From: Candidatus Marispirochaeta associata
GTDB taxonomy: Bacteria; Spirochaetota; Spirochaetia; JC444; Marispirochaetaceae
NCBI GenBank assembly: GCA_001749745.1
Contig: JWTM01000532.1
Coordinates: forward strand, 62,001-126,000
Direction: 5' to 3'
DNA: 64,000 nt
Position 1 is the first letter of the stretch. Each line of letters starts with the position of its first letter. A program made the translations under genes and the position numbers. Shown in pieces: positions 42,984 to 52,509 of this stretch. Below the pieces are notes generated by a model. The model was not told the origin of the DNA, made no database searches, and worked only from the letters and a program-made list of their open reading frames with translations.

Positions 42984-44129
42984 ATGGTAATCGGTGTTCC
43001 CCGAGAAGCTGAAAGCTGGGAATCGCGGGTCGCAATGACCCCGGAGAATGTAAAGAAGTTATTAGAGAAAGGGATTGCATCCCTTGTAGTCGAGACAGGG
43101 GCCGGCGCGGAAGCCGGGTTTGCCGATTCGGCATATATCGATGCCGGGGCACGGGTCGAGCCGGATCGTCAAAAACTTTTAGCGGAAGCAGATATTATCC
43201 TGCGGCTCAACAAACCGGATCCCAAAGAGGTGAATCTTCTCAAGGAGGGAGCGATCCACATCAGCTTCCTCGATCCCTATAACGAACGCAAACTGGTAGA
43301 GCAGTTCGCCGAGCGGAAGATTACCGCATTTAGCATGGAGATGATTCCCCGGACGACGAAAGCCCAGAAGATGGACGCCCTCAGTTCTCAGGCCAGCTTG
43401 GCCGGGTACGCGGCGGTAATTGAAGCGGCCCGGGAGATTAAGATGGCCTTTCCGATGATGATGACCCCCGCGGGAACCATCTCGCCGGTACGGGTTTTCA
43501 TTATCGGCGCCGGTGTAGCGGGGCTTCAGGCGATCGCCACGGCCAAGCGACTCGGCGCTCGGGTAGAAGCCTACGATACCCGCCCGGTGGTTGAGGAGCA
43601 GGTCACCTCCCTGGGGGCCAAGTTTATAAAATTCGATCTGGGCGAGACGGGCCAGACCAAGGACGGCTATGCCAAGGCTCTGACCGAGGAACAGCTTGCA
43701 AAACAGCGGGAAGAGATGAAGCAGCGTTGCATCGCCGCCGATGTTGTCATAACCACCGCAAAGCTCTTCGGGCGGAAGGCACCCGTGCTGATTCCCAAGA
43801 CAACCATCGACGAGATGCGGCCCGGATCGGTTCTGGTGGACTTGGCGGTCGATACCGGCGGCAACGTCGAAGGCTCAGTGAGCGGCGAGACCGTGGATGT
43901 TAAGGGCGTCAAGATCGTCGGGCTGGCGAATTATCCCGGCCAGGTCGCCCGGCATGCCAGTCAGATGTACTCTAACAATCTCCTGAATCTCTTGACTGAG
44001 TTCTGGGATGAGGAGGGAAAGGCGCCCGACTTCAGTGGTGAAGATGAGATCATCAGCGGTGCGCTGATTACCCGGAATGGCGCGATCGTCAACGACGCAA
44101 TCAAGAAAGTCTACGGTTTGGAGGCATAA
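42984..44129 (+). CDS. pntAA: NAD(P) transhydrogenase subunit alpha, part 1
   Basis: 381 residues from ATG 42984, with GAGGAGG 5 bases upstream. The N-terminal extension of the open frame to 42861 has no ribosome site. It begins MVIGVPREAESWESRVAMTPENVKKLLEKG, contains the NAD(H) fold VFIIGAGVAGLQAIATAKRLGARVEAYDTRP and ends in the domain I signature GLANYPGQVARHASQMYSNNLLNLL. It is the soluble NAD(H)-binding component of the proton-pumping transhydrogenase. Confidence 0.95.
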   Translation: MVIGVPREAESWESRVAMTPENVKKLLEKGIASLVVETGAGAEAGFADSAYIDAGARVEPDRQKLLAEADIILRLNKPDPKEVNLLKEGAIHISFLDPYNERKLVEQFAERKITAFSMEMIPRTTKAQKMDALSSQASLAGYAAVIEAAREIKMAFPMMMTPAGTISPVRVFIIGAGVAGLQAIATAKRLGARVEAYDTRPVVEEQVTSLGAKFIKFDLGETGQTKDGYAKALTEEQLAKQREEMKQRCIAADVVITTAKLFGRKAPVLIPKTTIDEMRPGSVLVDLAVDTGGNVEGSVSGETVDVKGVKIVGLANYPGQVARHASQMYSNNLLNLLTEFWDEEGKAPDFSGEDEIISGALITRNGAIVNDAIKKVYGLEA

Positions 44130-44130
44130 C

Positions 44131-44427
44131 GTGAATATCTTACTTGTATTTATCCTGGTTCTGGCTACCTTCCTGGGATTCGAATTAATCTCCAAGGTTC
44201 CGTCCCAGCTGCATACGCCCCTCATGTCCGGATCAAACGCGATCTCGGGGATCACCATAGTCGGGGCGTTGATAACTCTGGTGGGCTCCTTCAGCGTGGA
44301 GGGGAATGTGTTGCGTATCGTGTTGGGTACCATGGCCGTCGCCTTCGCAACTATTAATGTGGTCGGCGGGTATCTGGTGACCGATAGGATGCTGCAGATG
44401 TTCGTCAAGAAGAAGGAGCGAAGCTGA
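44131..44427 (+). CDS. pntAB: NAD(P) transhydrogenase subunit alpha, part 2 (membrane)
   Basis: 98 residues from GTG 44131, one base after the pntAA stop. Three hydrophobic segments (LLVFILVLATFLGFELI, AISGITIVGALITLVGSF, VLRIVLGTMAVAFATINVVGGYLV) make up part of the proton channel. Separation of alpha into two polypeptides is the pattern seen in Rhodospirillum and many spirochetes. Confidence 0.93.
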   Translation: MNILLVFILVLATFLGFELISKVPSQLHTPLMSGSNAISGITIVGALITLVGSFSVEGNVLRIVLGTMAVAFATINVVGGYLVTDRMLQMFVKKKERS

Positions 44428-45860
44428 TGCTGATCCTCTCCGCGAACCTGCAAAACCTGCTCTATATTATCGCGTCTATACTCTTCGTGTTCGGCATCAA
44501 GATGCTCGGTCGCCCCGCGAGCGCCAGAAAAGGAAACACGGTTTCCGCCTTGGGTATGCTCTTGGCGATTATCACCGCCCTCTTGAGCGATCAGATTATC
44601 CACTGGCAGTGGATCGTGGTCGGAATAGCCGCCGGGGCAATAATCGGGGCTCTGGCAGCCCGGCTGGTCGCTATGACCGCCATGCCGGAGATGGTGGCCC
44701 TCTTTAACGGTTTCGGCGGTATTGCGAGCCTCTTAGTCGGCTGGGCAGAGTTCGAGAAGATCGTCTCCGCCGGAGGATTTGCATCGGCCGCACCATTCCA
44801 GATCTTTATTATTCTTCTGACCGTACTCATAGGCGGGGTGACCTTCACCGGTTCGGTAATCGCCTGGGGCAAGCTCTCCGGCAAGGTACCGTCCAAGCCG
44901 ATGATCTATAGCGGTCAGCAGATCGTGAACGGTGCAATTCTGCTGCTGCTTTTAGCTTCGATTCTGGTGTTGACCGCCAGGTTCGACGGTCTGTCCCCGA
45001 TGTTGGCCGGCGCCGGCCTCAGCTTCTATCATATCTTCCTTTTTGTTGTGCTTCTTTCCTGGATCTTCGGGGTGCTCTTCGTAATTCCCATCGGCGGCGG
45101 CGATATGCCGGTGGTTATCTCCCTCTTGAACAGTTACAGCGGTATGGCCGCCTGTGCGGCGGGCTTCGTGATCAACAATAACGTACTGATCGTTTCCGGC
45201 GCCCTGGTCGGTTCGTCGGGCATCATCCTGACGACCATCATGTGTAAGGCCATGAACCGCTCACTAACGAATGTGCTCTTCTCCGGCTTCGGCAGCGGAG
45301 CAAGCGCCGGCGGAGGCGAAGGATTTCAGGGCGAGGCCAAGCCGGTCAGCGTCGAGGATGCCTACTATATGTTGGAGGCGGCCAAGAATGTGCTCTTTGT
45401 TCCCGGCTACGGAATGGCGGTCGCCCAGGCGCAACATGCGGTACAGGAGCTGGCCGCCCAGTTGGAAGAGAACGGAACGGAGGTGAATTTCGCCATCCAT
45501 CCCGTGGCCGGACGCATGCCCGGGCATATGAATGTGCTCTTAGCCGAGGCGAATGTTCCCTACGAGAAGCTCAAGGAGATGGACGACGTCAATCCACAGA
45601 TTGAATCGGTGGATGTAGCCGTGGTTATCGGCGCCAACGACGTAGTCAATCCGGCCGCGAGGAGCGTCGAATCCTCACCAATCTACGGCATGCCAGTGAT
45701 CAACGTCGATATGGCGCGAACCGTAATCGTTATGAAGCGCTCCCTGAATCCGGGATTCGCCGGAATCGATAATCCCCTCTTCTTCAACGACAATACCCGC
45801 ATGCTCTTCGGCGACGCCAAGGCCTCGGTTCAGGGCCTGGTGGCCGAATTTAAAGGATAA
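44427..45860 (+). CDS. pntB: NAD(P) transhydrogenase subunit beta
   Basis: 477 residues. Eight or nine membrane segments are followed by the NADP(H)-binding domain III (VSVEDAYYMLEAAKNVLFVPGYGMAVAQAQHAVQEL, HPVAGRMPGHMNVLLAEANVPY, DVAVVIGANDVVNPAA). It completes the enzyme that uses proton motive force to make NADPH from NADH. The start overlaps pntAB by 1 base, and an intrinsic terminator follows. Confidence 0.96.
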   Translation: MLILSANLQNLLYIIASILFVFGIKMLGRPASARKGNTVSALGMLLAIITALLSDQIIHWQWIVVGIAAGAIIGALAARLVAMTAMPEMVALFNGFGGIASLLVGWAEFEKIVSAGGFASAAPFQIFIILLTVLIGGVTFTGSVIAWGKLSGKVPSKPMIYSGQQIVNGAILLLLLASILVLTARFDGLSPMLAGAGLSFYHIFLFVVLLSWIFGVLFVIPIGGGDMPVVISLLNSYSGMAACAAGFVINNNVLIVSGALVGSSGIILTTIMCKAMNRSLTNVLFSGFGSGASAGGGEGFQGEAKPVSVEDAYYMLEAAKNVLFVPGYGMAVAQAQHAVQELAAQLEENGTEVNFAIHPVAGRMPGHMNVLLAEANVPYEKLKEMDDVNPQIESVDVAVVIGANDVVNPAARSVESSPIYGMPVINVDMARTVIVMKRSLNPGFAGIDNPLFFNDNTRMLFGDAKASVQGLVAEFKG

Positions 45861-45879
45861 ATAGAAAAATTAGAGGCTC

Positions 45880-45912
45880 AAGGGCCGTCCGGTTCGATCG
45901 GGCGGCCTTTTT
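45880..45912 (+). terminator. Intrinsic terminator of the transhydrogenase operon
   Basis: A 9-base stem with one G-U pair (45883-45891 with 45899-45907) and a T-run. Confidence 0.88.
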
Positions 45913-45931
45913 CGTTAAAACTGATCGAAAC

Positions 45932-45958
45932 GTGCTATAATTGTAGTTGGGGTAGCAC
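45932..45958 (+). promoter_or_regulatory. -10 box within an inverted repeat
   Basis: A perfect TATAAT (45936-45941) sits in the left arm of GTGCTA-15-TAGCAC (45932-45937 and 45953-45958). The -35 is poor. An operator or a leader hairpin for the next operon is plausible. Confidence 0.45.
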
Positions 45959-46021
45959 TTCAGATTAACTTAATAGCCGTGCTTCGTGATCGTGCATCAT
46001 CTTTATGCGGAGGTGATCACG

Positions 46022-48103
46022 ATGAGGATCTCAGGTCTCGTCGCTACACTTATTATAACGTCTCTCTTACTCATTTCGCCACATCTGGGTCTGCACGCCC
46101 AGAGCGGTGATTTTACCCTCTCGGCCCGTCCGGCGCTTACCGTTCCCCTCGGGCCCGAGCTCGACAACGGCACCGCGTACTATACAACCGGCGGCGGTCT
46201 GAGTCTTGACGGTTTGTATACGCCGGCAGCCCTACCGCTATTGAGAGTCGGTCTGGGATTTGACGCATCCCTGATGCCGATTAATGGTTCGGACCAATCG
46301 GCCACCTTCATCAGCATCGCTCCCACCGTCGGCTTGGCCTATTCTCCGGGAGCCCGGCTGCTGCTGGGCCTGCGAGGATTCGGCGGACTCTATACCGGAA
46401 TCATCGAGGCCGGAACCATCCGGGATCCCTATTACGGCGCCGGTGCAAGCGTGGGCTATCAGCTCAATCCCGGGATGAGCATTACCCTGGACGCCGACTA
46501 CCGGGATTATATGACCAGCGGGGATTCGGCCCTGCAGGGTATCAGTGTCGGCTTGGGAATCCGCTACGCCATCGGCTCATCCTCCTCTAAAGCAGAACTC
46601 TATTATGCACCTGAGTTATTGCCCATATTTCCGCTCTTCTATTCCTACTACGAGACCCAACCGGCTGGCCTCTTGAGCATAGAAAACCGCGAGAGTTCGA
46701 GCGTGAGTGCAGTAGAGGTATCCTTTTTCGTAAAACAGTTTATGGATCAGCCGAAAAGCTGCGCGACTATCGAGCGGCTTCCTGCGGGGGAGTCCGTGGA
46801 GTGTCCGATCTACGCCCTCTTCTCGGAGGAGATCTTCCGGGTAACCGAGGGGACCAAAGTCGCCGGAGAACTGACTATAGAGTATGATTATATCGGTCGG
46901 AGAATTACAGAATCCGTGCCGGTAACGGTTACGGTCAATAACCGTAACGCCATGACCTGGGATGATGATCGCAAGGCCGCCGCCTTCGTTACCGCCAAGG
47001 ATCCCCTTATCCTCAGTTTTGCCAAGAATGTGGCGGCTACCGTAGGAAGCGATACCTCGGCGGCTATAAATGAGAATTTCCGCTTCGCCATGGGAATCTT
47101 CGAGGCCCTCTCCCTTTATGGGCTCGGATATGTCCAAGATCCGACCACCCCCTATGCGGAACTCTCCGAAGACAATCAGGCTCTCGACTACCTGCAGTTT
47201 CCAAACCAGACCATCGCCTTCAAATCCGGCGATTGCGACGATATCTCTATTCTATATGCCGCTCTCCTCGAGGCGGTAGGGATCGAAACGGCCTTCGTCA
47301 CAGCTCCGGGACACATCTACCTCGCATTCAGTCTGGGGATGACCCCCGTCGAGGCGGGGAAGGTCTTTCTGGACACCCGGGAGCTGATCTTCCTGGAGGA
47401 GGATACCTGGGTGCCCGTGGAGATAACCCTGGTCAGAGAGGGATTCTTGAAGGCCTGGCAGATCGGCGCAAAGGAGTGGCGAGAGACGAAGGATACCGAA
47501 GATGCGGGCTTTTTTCCGGTCCGCAGCGCCTGGGAGCTTTATGAGCCGGTCGGCTTCTCCGAAGGCGGCGCCGGAATAATCCTGCCCGATTCGGTGCGCC
47601 TCTTGGATGAGTACCGAAAGGAGCTTTCTCTTTTTGTAAATCGCCAGATCGATCCCCGGGTCATCGAGTTAAACGCGCAGATCGCCTCATCGTCAAATCC
47701 GGTCTGGGCCCGAAACCGTTTAGGTATTCTCTACGCCCGCTTCGGAAAGCTGGACGATGCGGCCGCCCAGTTCCGTCAAGTCCTCGGGCGAAGCCAGTAC
47801 GTTCCGGCCATGATCAATCTAGGCAATATTCACCTCATACAGGACGATCCGGAAACAGCCCGCGACTACTACGCCCGAGCAAAAAGTTTGGCCCCCACCA
47901 ATAAAAACGCCCTTTTGGGTTTGGCCAGGGCAAATTATGACCTGGAACGCTACAGCGAGGCCGACCAGATACTGCGTGAGCTTGAAGCGGCAGATCCCGC
48001 CACCGCGGCGGAGTTTGCCTACCTTGGCTCGGGAAGCACCGAAACCGGCAGAGCATCCCAGGCCTTGAATCGCACCATTAACGCCTGGGACGAGGAGGAG
48101 TAG
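46022..48103 (+). CDS. Exported transglutaminase-like/TPR protein, copy 1
   Basis: 693 residues from ATG 46022, with GGAGGTGA 5 bases upstream. A signal peptide (RISGLVATLIITSLLLISPHLGLHA) precedes a 170-residue strand-rich region with alternating pattern (barrel-like, to about 185) and an Ig-like region (200-310). A transglutaminase-like domain has Cys405 in GDCDDISIL, His431 in APGHIYLAF and Glu467 in WVPVEITL. The C-terminal tetratricopeptide repeats (about 565-680) include LGILYARFGKLDDAAAQFRQVLG. Papain-fold transglutaminase-like proteins in bacteria are usually cysteine peptidases. It is immediately followed by a lipoprotein gene, and a paralogue lies at 50427. Confidence 0.72.
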   Translation: MRISGLVATLIITSLLLISPHLGLHAQSGDFTLSARPALTVPLGPELDNGTAYYTTGGGLSLDGLYTPAALPLLRVGLGFDASLMPINGSDQSATFISIAPTVGLAYSPGARLLLGLRGFGGLYTGIIEAGTIRDPYYGAGASVGYQLNPGMSITLDADYRDYMTSGDSALQGISVGLGIRYAIGSSSSKAELYYAPELLPIFPLFYSYYETQPAGLLSIENRESSSVSAVEVSFFVKQFMDQPKSCATIERLPAGESVECPIYALFSEEIFRVTEGTKVAGELTIEYDYIGRRITESVPVTVTVNNRNAMTWDDDRKAAAFVTAKDPLILSFAKNVAATVGSDTSAAINENFRFAMGIFEALSLYGLGYVQDPTTPYAELSEDNQALDYLQFPNQTIAFKSGDCDDISILYAALLEAVGIETAFVTAPGHIYLAFSLGMTPVEAGKVFLDTRELIFLEEDTWVPVEITLVREGFLKAWQIGAKEWRETKDTEDAGFFPVRSAWELYEPVGFSEGGAGIILPDSVRLLDEYRKELSLFVNRQIDPRVIELNAQIASSSNPVWARNRLGILYARFGKLDDAAAQFRQVLGRSQYVPAMINLGNIHLIQDDPETARDYYARAKSLAPTNKNALLGLARANYDLERYSEADQILRELEAADPATAAEFAYLGSGSTETGRASQALNRTINAWDEEE

Positions 48104-48106
48104 ATT

Positions 48107-50011
48107 ATGAAGAAACTACTGGCGCTTGTTGCGCTTGCTGCAGTCCTGATGACCACCTGCAGCGAACCGATCGACTTCCTGGCCGAGGTGGAGACCGAGG
48201 TCAAGATCGCGAACGATCTGTTTTTGGTGGTGGAGAGTGTAATAAGTCCTGCTGAGAATGCACTGAATGCAAACCCCGGCAGTGAAATCATTGTTCAGTT
48301 TGATCGGGATATCAATTTCTCCACCGTATCGGCCTCCACCATCCAGATCACCAGCAAAGCGGATCCGGGCAATCCTCAGCTACTAGACATTTTAAATGCG
48401 GAATTTGATTCATCGAGCAAGCGACTGACCCTGGAACCATCGGAGTCGCCGGATTACATAGGTTATTTTCGAAATGACACAAATTATACAATTAGGATTG
48501 CAGGGATTAAAGGAGCAGACGGAAGTGAACTTATAGAGGACTACTCATGGTCCTTTCATACCGGTACTGCACCGACTGGAAGTATTTCTATAGCTGATGC
48601 CGGTAACACCGGACCGGTTACAGCAGATAGCGGATACACAAATGAGTTAACCCTTGATATCGATGTAGCATCCTCCAATCTCTACGCTACTCAGTACTAT
48701 GTAACTACCGATGAATCCGAGCTACTCAATCCCGGGGGTATTGTCGGCTGGGAATCAGTAGGTAATTCCTTTTCCGGTATCACCCTGGCAAATACCGCAG
48801 ATGGCCTTCAGGAAGTCTATGCGATATTCACCGGTATAATAGATACAAGTCCGTCATATTCGAAGGTCGAAACCAAGACTATATACCTCGACCGGACCTC
48901 TCCTGCGGTTAATGTTGGAGACGATGTTATTTCAAACGCTTCAAGTTTCTACCGTGCAGCCAGCGTGACAGAGGCACATATAAAGTCCTACCAGTGGGCA
49001 AAGACCGCCGGTCCCGCCTCGACCGTCAGTTTCAGTTACCCGACGCTCTATTATACATACGTATACGAGCCCGCCACCGACGGGGAGTATACAATATCAC
49101 TCACAGTGGCCGACAAAGCCGGGAATCGGACATCTGATTCACTAGTATATACGGTAGACAATTTCGGTCCCACCATTACCGGAGTTTCTTTGGCTTCAGG
49201 CGCCACCTATAGCACCTCAACAACAGTAGCACTAAGTTTCAGTATCAGCGACAATTATTCAGATACGACCGACTGTACCTACAATGTATATAATCAAGAT
49301 ACGGGCTGGTATTACGGGACGTCCTCAGGCTATCGACTTGACGTGACTTCAACGCCGATGAATATAACCACAACCTTCTCCAATCAAAACTACCTAAGTC
49401 GTTTGGCAACCGTATGGGCCTTCGATGAGGCTGGAAACTTTAGCACTCAGTCGGACAGTATCTATATCGATACAGTGCCTCCTGGAAGCCCTAATGTCTC
49501 TGGAACCAGTCCTACAAGCGATACTACTCCCACATGGAGCTGGTCGTCTGGTGGTAACGGCGGCGTGGGATACTATAAATACAAACTTGGCAGCGCTGCA
49601 TGGAGTGGTGAAACAACCGCCACAAGCTATACCCCCGGGGCCGCTCTCAGTTACGGCAACAATACTCTCTATGTAATTGAGAGGGATGCTAGAGGTAACT
49701 GGTCATCCAGCGGATCGAGAACAATATATATCTCCTCACCAGTCATTCCGGCTGATGGAGCAAAGGGAGTCTCGACCAGACCTTTCTTTGATTGGCCTTC
49801 GACGCTGCTGGCTACCTATAGTCTTCAGCTGTATAATCCAACGACCCGCGTATGGACGGATGTTGCCACAGGTTTATCCGACAGTGAGTATACCTGGCCT
49901 GCTAGGGCCACCGCATTGCCGAATGACACCCTGATTACCTGGCGCTACGGGACAACTACAAAAGGGGGAACAAACTACAGTAGTTCATATTCATTCACTA
50001 CAATTAAGTAG
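48107..50011 (+). CDS. Ig-like surface lipoprotein, partner of copy 1
   Basis: 634 residues, 3 bases after the previous stop. Signal MKKLLALVALAAVLMTTC ends in a spirochete-type lipobox. The next segment (SEPIDFLAEVETEVKIANDLFLVVES) resembles the same region of the lipoprotein at 52510. Then comes a Big_5-like domain (PAENALNANPGSEIIVQFDRDI...YSWSFHTG) and several Ig/fibronectin-like units with DNFGPTITGV and DTVPPGSPNVSG linkers. Base composition becomes more AT-rich than in the neighbours from about 48240. The function is likely surface adhesion or a structural role; not determined. Confidence 0.72.
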   Translation: MKKLLALVALAAVLMTTCSEPIDFLAEVETEVKIANDLFLVVESVISPAENALNANPGSEIIVQFDRDINFSTVSASTIQITSKADPGNPQLLDILNAEFDSSSKRLTLEPSESPDYIGYFRNDTNYTIRIAGIKGADGSELIEDYSWSFHTGTAPTGSISIADAGNTGPVTADSGYTNELTLDIDVASSNLYATQYYVTTDESELLNPGGIVGWESVGNSFSGITLANTADGLQEVYAIFTGIIDTSPSYSKVETKTIYLDRTSPAVNVGDDVISNASSFYRAASVTEAHIKSYQWAKTAGPASTVSFSYPTLYYTYVYEPATDGEYTISLTVADKAGNRTSDSLVYTVDNFGPTITGVSLASGATYSTSTTVALSFSISDNYSDTTDCTYNVYNQDTGWYYGTSSGYRLDVTSTPMNITTTFSNQNYLSRLATVWAFDEAGNFSTQSDSIYIDTVPPGSPNVSGTSPTSDTTPTWSWSSGGNGGVGYYKYKLGSAAWSGETTATSYTPGAALSYGNNTLYVIERDARGNWSSSGSRTIYISSPVIPADGAKGVSTRPFFDWPSTLLATYSLQLYNPTTRVWTDVATGLSDSEYTWPARATALPNDTLITWRYGTTTKGGTNYSSSYSFTTIK

Positions 50012-50426
50012 AGATATTGGACCATATCTACTGCGGAGGAATTGGATGAATAACTCTATTCCTCCGTTGCTCTCTGATCTATCTCTTTTTGAGTATTGGG
50101 TATTACCAATTTAATAGTGCATCCCCATGAAATTTCTAGGCTGTGAAGCTATCTGAGAGTATATAGGTATATTGAATTTACGATAAATATGGTTCTTATG
50201 CTATATTCAAGTACGCTATCGCTCTTAACCGCGATAGTTCCGAATTGGACCGCTCAATGACGCCTAATAAAAGCCATTATTGAAAGGGTTTATACTTTAA
50301 AATTTTTAATCTCTTCTACAGAAACCTATAGATAAATATCTGGAAATATGACCAAAAGAGTAATATATTGTCTTCTGAAGGGTGTTTCTTTTGAAAAGTG
50401 CACCGAACCGTGTTCAGGAGGCAAGC
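50012..50426. other. AT-rich intergenic region with hairpins
   Basis: 415 bases without a credible gene. It holds a 9-base stem CGGAGGAAT/ATTCCTCCG (50034-50042 and 50058-50066), a likely terminator without a T-run. It also holds a perfect CTATCGC-8-GCGATAG hairpin (near 50215-50236). No clear sigma-70 promoter was found for the next gene. Confidence 0.5.
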
Positions 50427-52499
50427 ATGATCAGACGACTGAACATACTTATTATTGTATGTCTATTCTCTCTAAATCTGACTGGCCAAGAGAATCTATC
50501 AATCGCAGGCTTCCCCTCTGTGTTTCTTCCGCTGAACGAAAGCGCGGATATTTACGAGATGGGAATGGGGGGCGGTGCGGAAATCAGCGCTCCACTGTTT
50601 GGTTCACGACTCAATTTTCACGGTACCCTTGATTTCCAAGCCGTCAATCTGCAAGCCGGGGCAGGGGAGTTGCAAATAATTGCCGGCGGAGCAGGAATAT
50701 CATACCCATTATTGAATATTCAGCAGTTCTCTCTCGGTCCGCAGATAAATCTCGGCGGCTACATGGGAATCAGCTCTGAAACAGACTCTACCTACAACCC
50801 ATATTATTCTGCCGCAATCAGAGGAGATTTGGCAATCAATGATGGTTTTACCATTTCGTTAAAGCCTGAGTATCGGGATATGATCACCCGTCAGGACGGT
50901 GCTATAGAGAGTTTTTATTCAGGAGTCAGCGTCTCCCTTCAGCTATCTGTTTCGCCGTCGCGGCTGAGCAGCGGCACGCGGAGACCGCAACTGCAGATTA
51001 TCGATCCCGAGTACCGACAGATTTTCCCCGTCATCTATAAATATTATGACGAGAATCCAATCGGAAATGTACTCATTCAAAATCGCGAGAAGCGTCGGAT
51101 TCAAGATGTGCAGGTCTTTTTCTATGTGCCCCGCTATATGGACGGACCACAGATCATTGCCGAGTATGACGAAATATCTTCCGGTGATGAGATTGAGATA
51201 CCGATTACAGCACTTTTCAATTCATCGGTAATGGATATAACCGAACAAGATACGGTGCAATCGCAAGTCAGTGTCACTTACAGTGTGGGGGATACATCAC
51301 TCACCGCGGAGCGGAACCGATCGATCAGGATCTACGACCGCAACTCCATCAGCTGGGACGACGACCGTAAAGCGGCTGCATTTGTAACCGCGAAGGATCC
51401 GACGATTCTCAAGTTCAGCCGTAATGTCACCTCTGAACTCGGCAGCGCAAGTTATGCCGGGTTGAGCTCGAATCTGGCCAGTGCGATAGCTGTGTTTGAG
51501 GCCCTGAAGGAGTACGGGCTGGAATATACGATCGATCCTGATTCCTCTTATGAGCTATTGAGTCAGGATGAGAGCAGCACTGATTACCTGCAGTTTCCGG
51601 TACAAACCCTCGATTATCGAACCGGGGATTGCGACGATCTCAGTATACTCTACAGCTCGATGCTGGAAGCTGTAGCCATTGAAACTGCCTTCGTTACTAC
51701 TCCCGGACATATCTACCTGGCATTCTCGCTCAATATGAGCGAGCAAGAGGCTCTCCGCATGTTTCGAAGCACCGATGATCTGATTTTGCATGAAGGAGAG
51801 GCCTGGTTGCCGGTCGAGGTGACCATGGTCAACGACGGATTTGTCGATGCTTGGGAGACTGGAGCCCGGCAGTGGCGCGAAGCGCAAGCGGATGGTGCTG
51901 CCGGATTCTTCCCTATCCGTGAGGCATGGTCCGTATATGCTCCGACGGGGTTCTCATCCGGAGAGGTTGAAAGTGTTGTAGAGAGACTCCCAGCGGCGAA
52001 TAGCTTCGACGATGAGTACCGGGACAGTTTGAATCAGTTCATTCAGATTCAGATCGCTCCCATGGTTGAGCGCCTGGAAGCGGGGATCGCACAGCGCAGC
52101 AGCCCGCGATTAATTAACAGGCTTGGAACCTTGTACGCCCGTTATGGTTTGGTAGACGAAGCGGAGCAGTATTTTCGCCAGGCGGCGAATCTCAGCTATC
52201 TACCGGCTATGGTCAATATGGGAAACATTCACTACATCAACGAAGATTATAACCGCGCGCTCGCATTCTACCAACAGGCGCATAATATGAATCCTGACAA
52301 CACCGATGTCTTGCTCTCGTTGGCCAGGACAAATTATGCAATTGAGCAGTACGGGGAGGCACGGGAATACTATCAGGTGGCTCAGCTGTTAGATCCGGTA
52401 CGCGCCGAAGATTATGCCTATATCAGCGGCGGCAATTCACAAACTGCAAGGGCTTCTGATATATCCGCTCGCAGCAAGCCGATCTGGTCGGATGAGTAG
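50427..52499 (+). CDS. Exported transglutaminase-like/TPR protein, copy 2
   Basis: 690 residues from ATG 50427, with CAGGAGG 6 bases upstream. The architecture is that of the copy at 46022: signal peptide (IRRLNILIIVCLFSLNLTG), barrel-like region, Ig-like region, transglutaminase-like domain and TPR tail. The shared core WDDDRKAAAFVTAKDP is nearly identical. Cys402 (GDCDDLSIL), His428 (TPGHIYLAF) and Glu464 (WLPVEVTM) keep exactly the spacing of copy 1. The N-terminal barrel-like part has diverged much more than the catalytic part. A partner lipoprotein gene follows after 10 bases. Confidence 0.72.
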   Translation: MIRRLNILIIVCLFSLNLTGQENLSIAGFPSVFLPLNESADIYEMGMGGGAEISAPLFGSRLNFHGTLDFQAVNLQAGAGELQIIAGGAGISYPLLNIQQFSLGPQINLGGYMGISSETDSTYNPYYSAAIRGDLAINDGFTISLKPEYRDMITRQDGAIESFYSGVSVSLQLSVSPSRLSSGTRRPQLQIIDPEYRQIFPVIYKYYDENPIGNVLIQNREKRRIQDVQVFFYVPRYMDGPQIIAEYDEISSGDEIEIPITALFNSSVMDITEQDTVQSQVSVTYSVGDTSLTAERNRSIRIYDRNSISWDDDRKAAAFVTAKDPTILKFSRNVTSELGSASYAGLSSNLASAIAVFEALKEYGLEYTIDPDSSYELLSQDESSTDYLQFPVQTLDYRTGDCDDLSILYSSMLEAVAIETAFVTTPGHIYLAFSLNMSEQEALRMFRSTDDLILHEGEAWLPVEVTMVNDGFVDAWETGARQWREAQADGAAGFFPIREAWSVYAPTGFSSGEVESVVERLPAANSFDDEYRDSLNQFIQIQIAPMVERLEAGIAQRSSPRLINRLGTLYARYGLVDEAEQYFRQAANLSYLPAMVNMGNIHYINEDYNRALAFYQQAHNMNPDNTDVLLSLARTNYAIEQYGEAREYYQVAQLLDPVRAEDYAYISGGNSQTARASDISARSKPIWSDE

Positions 52500-52509
52500 G
52501 AGGTAGGCT

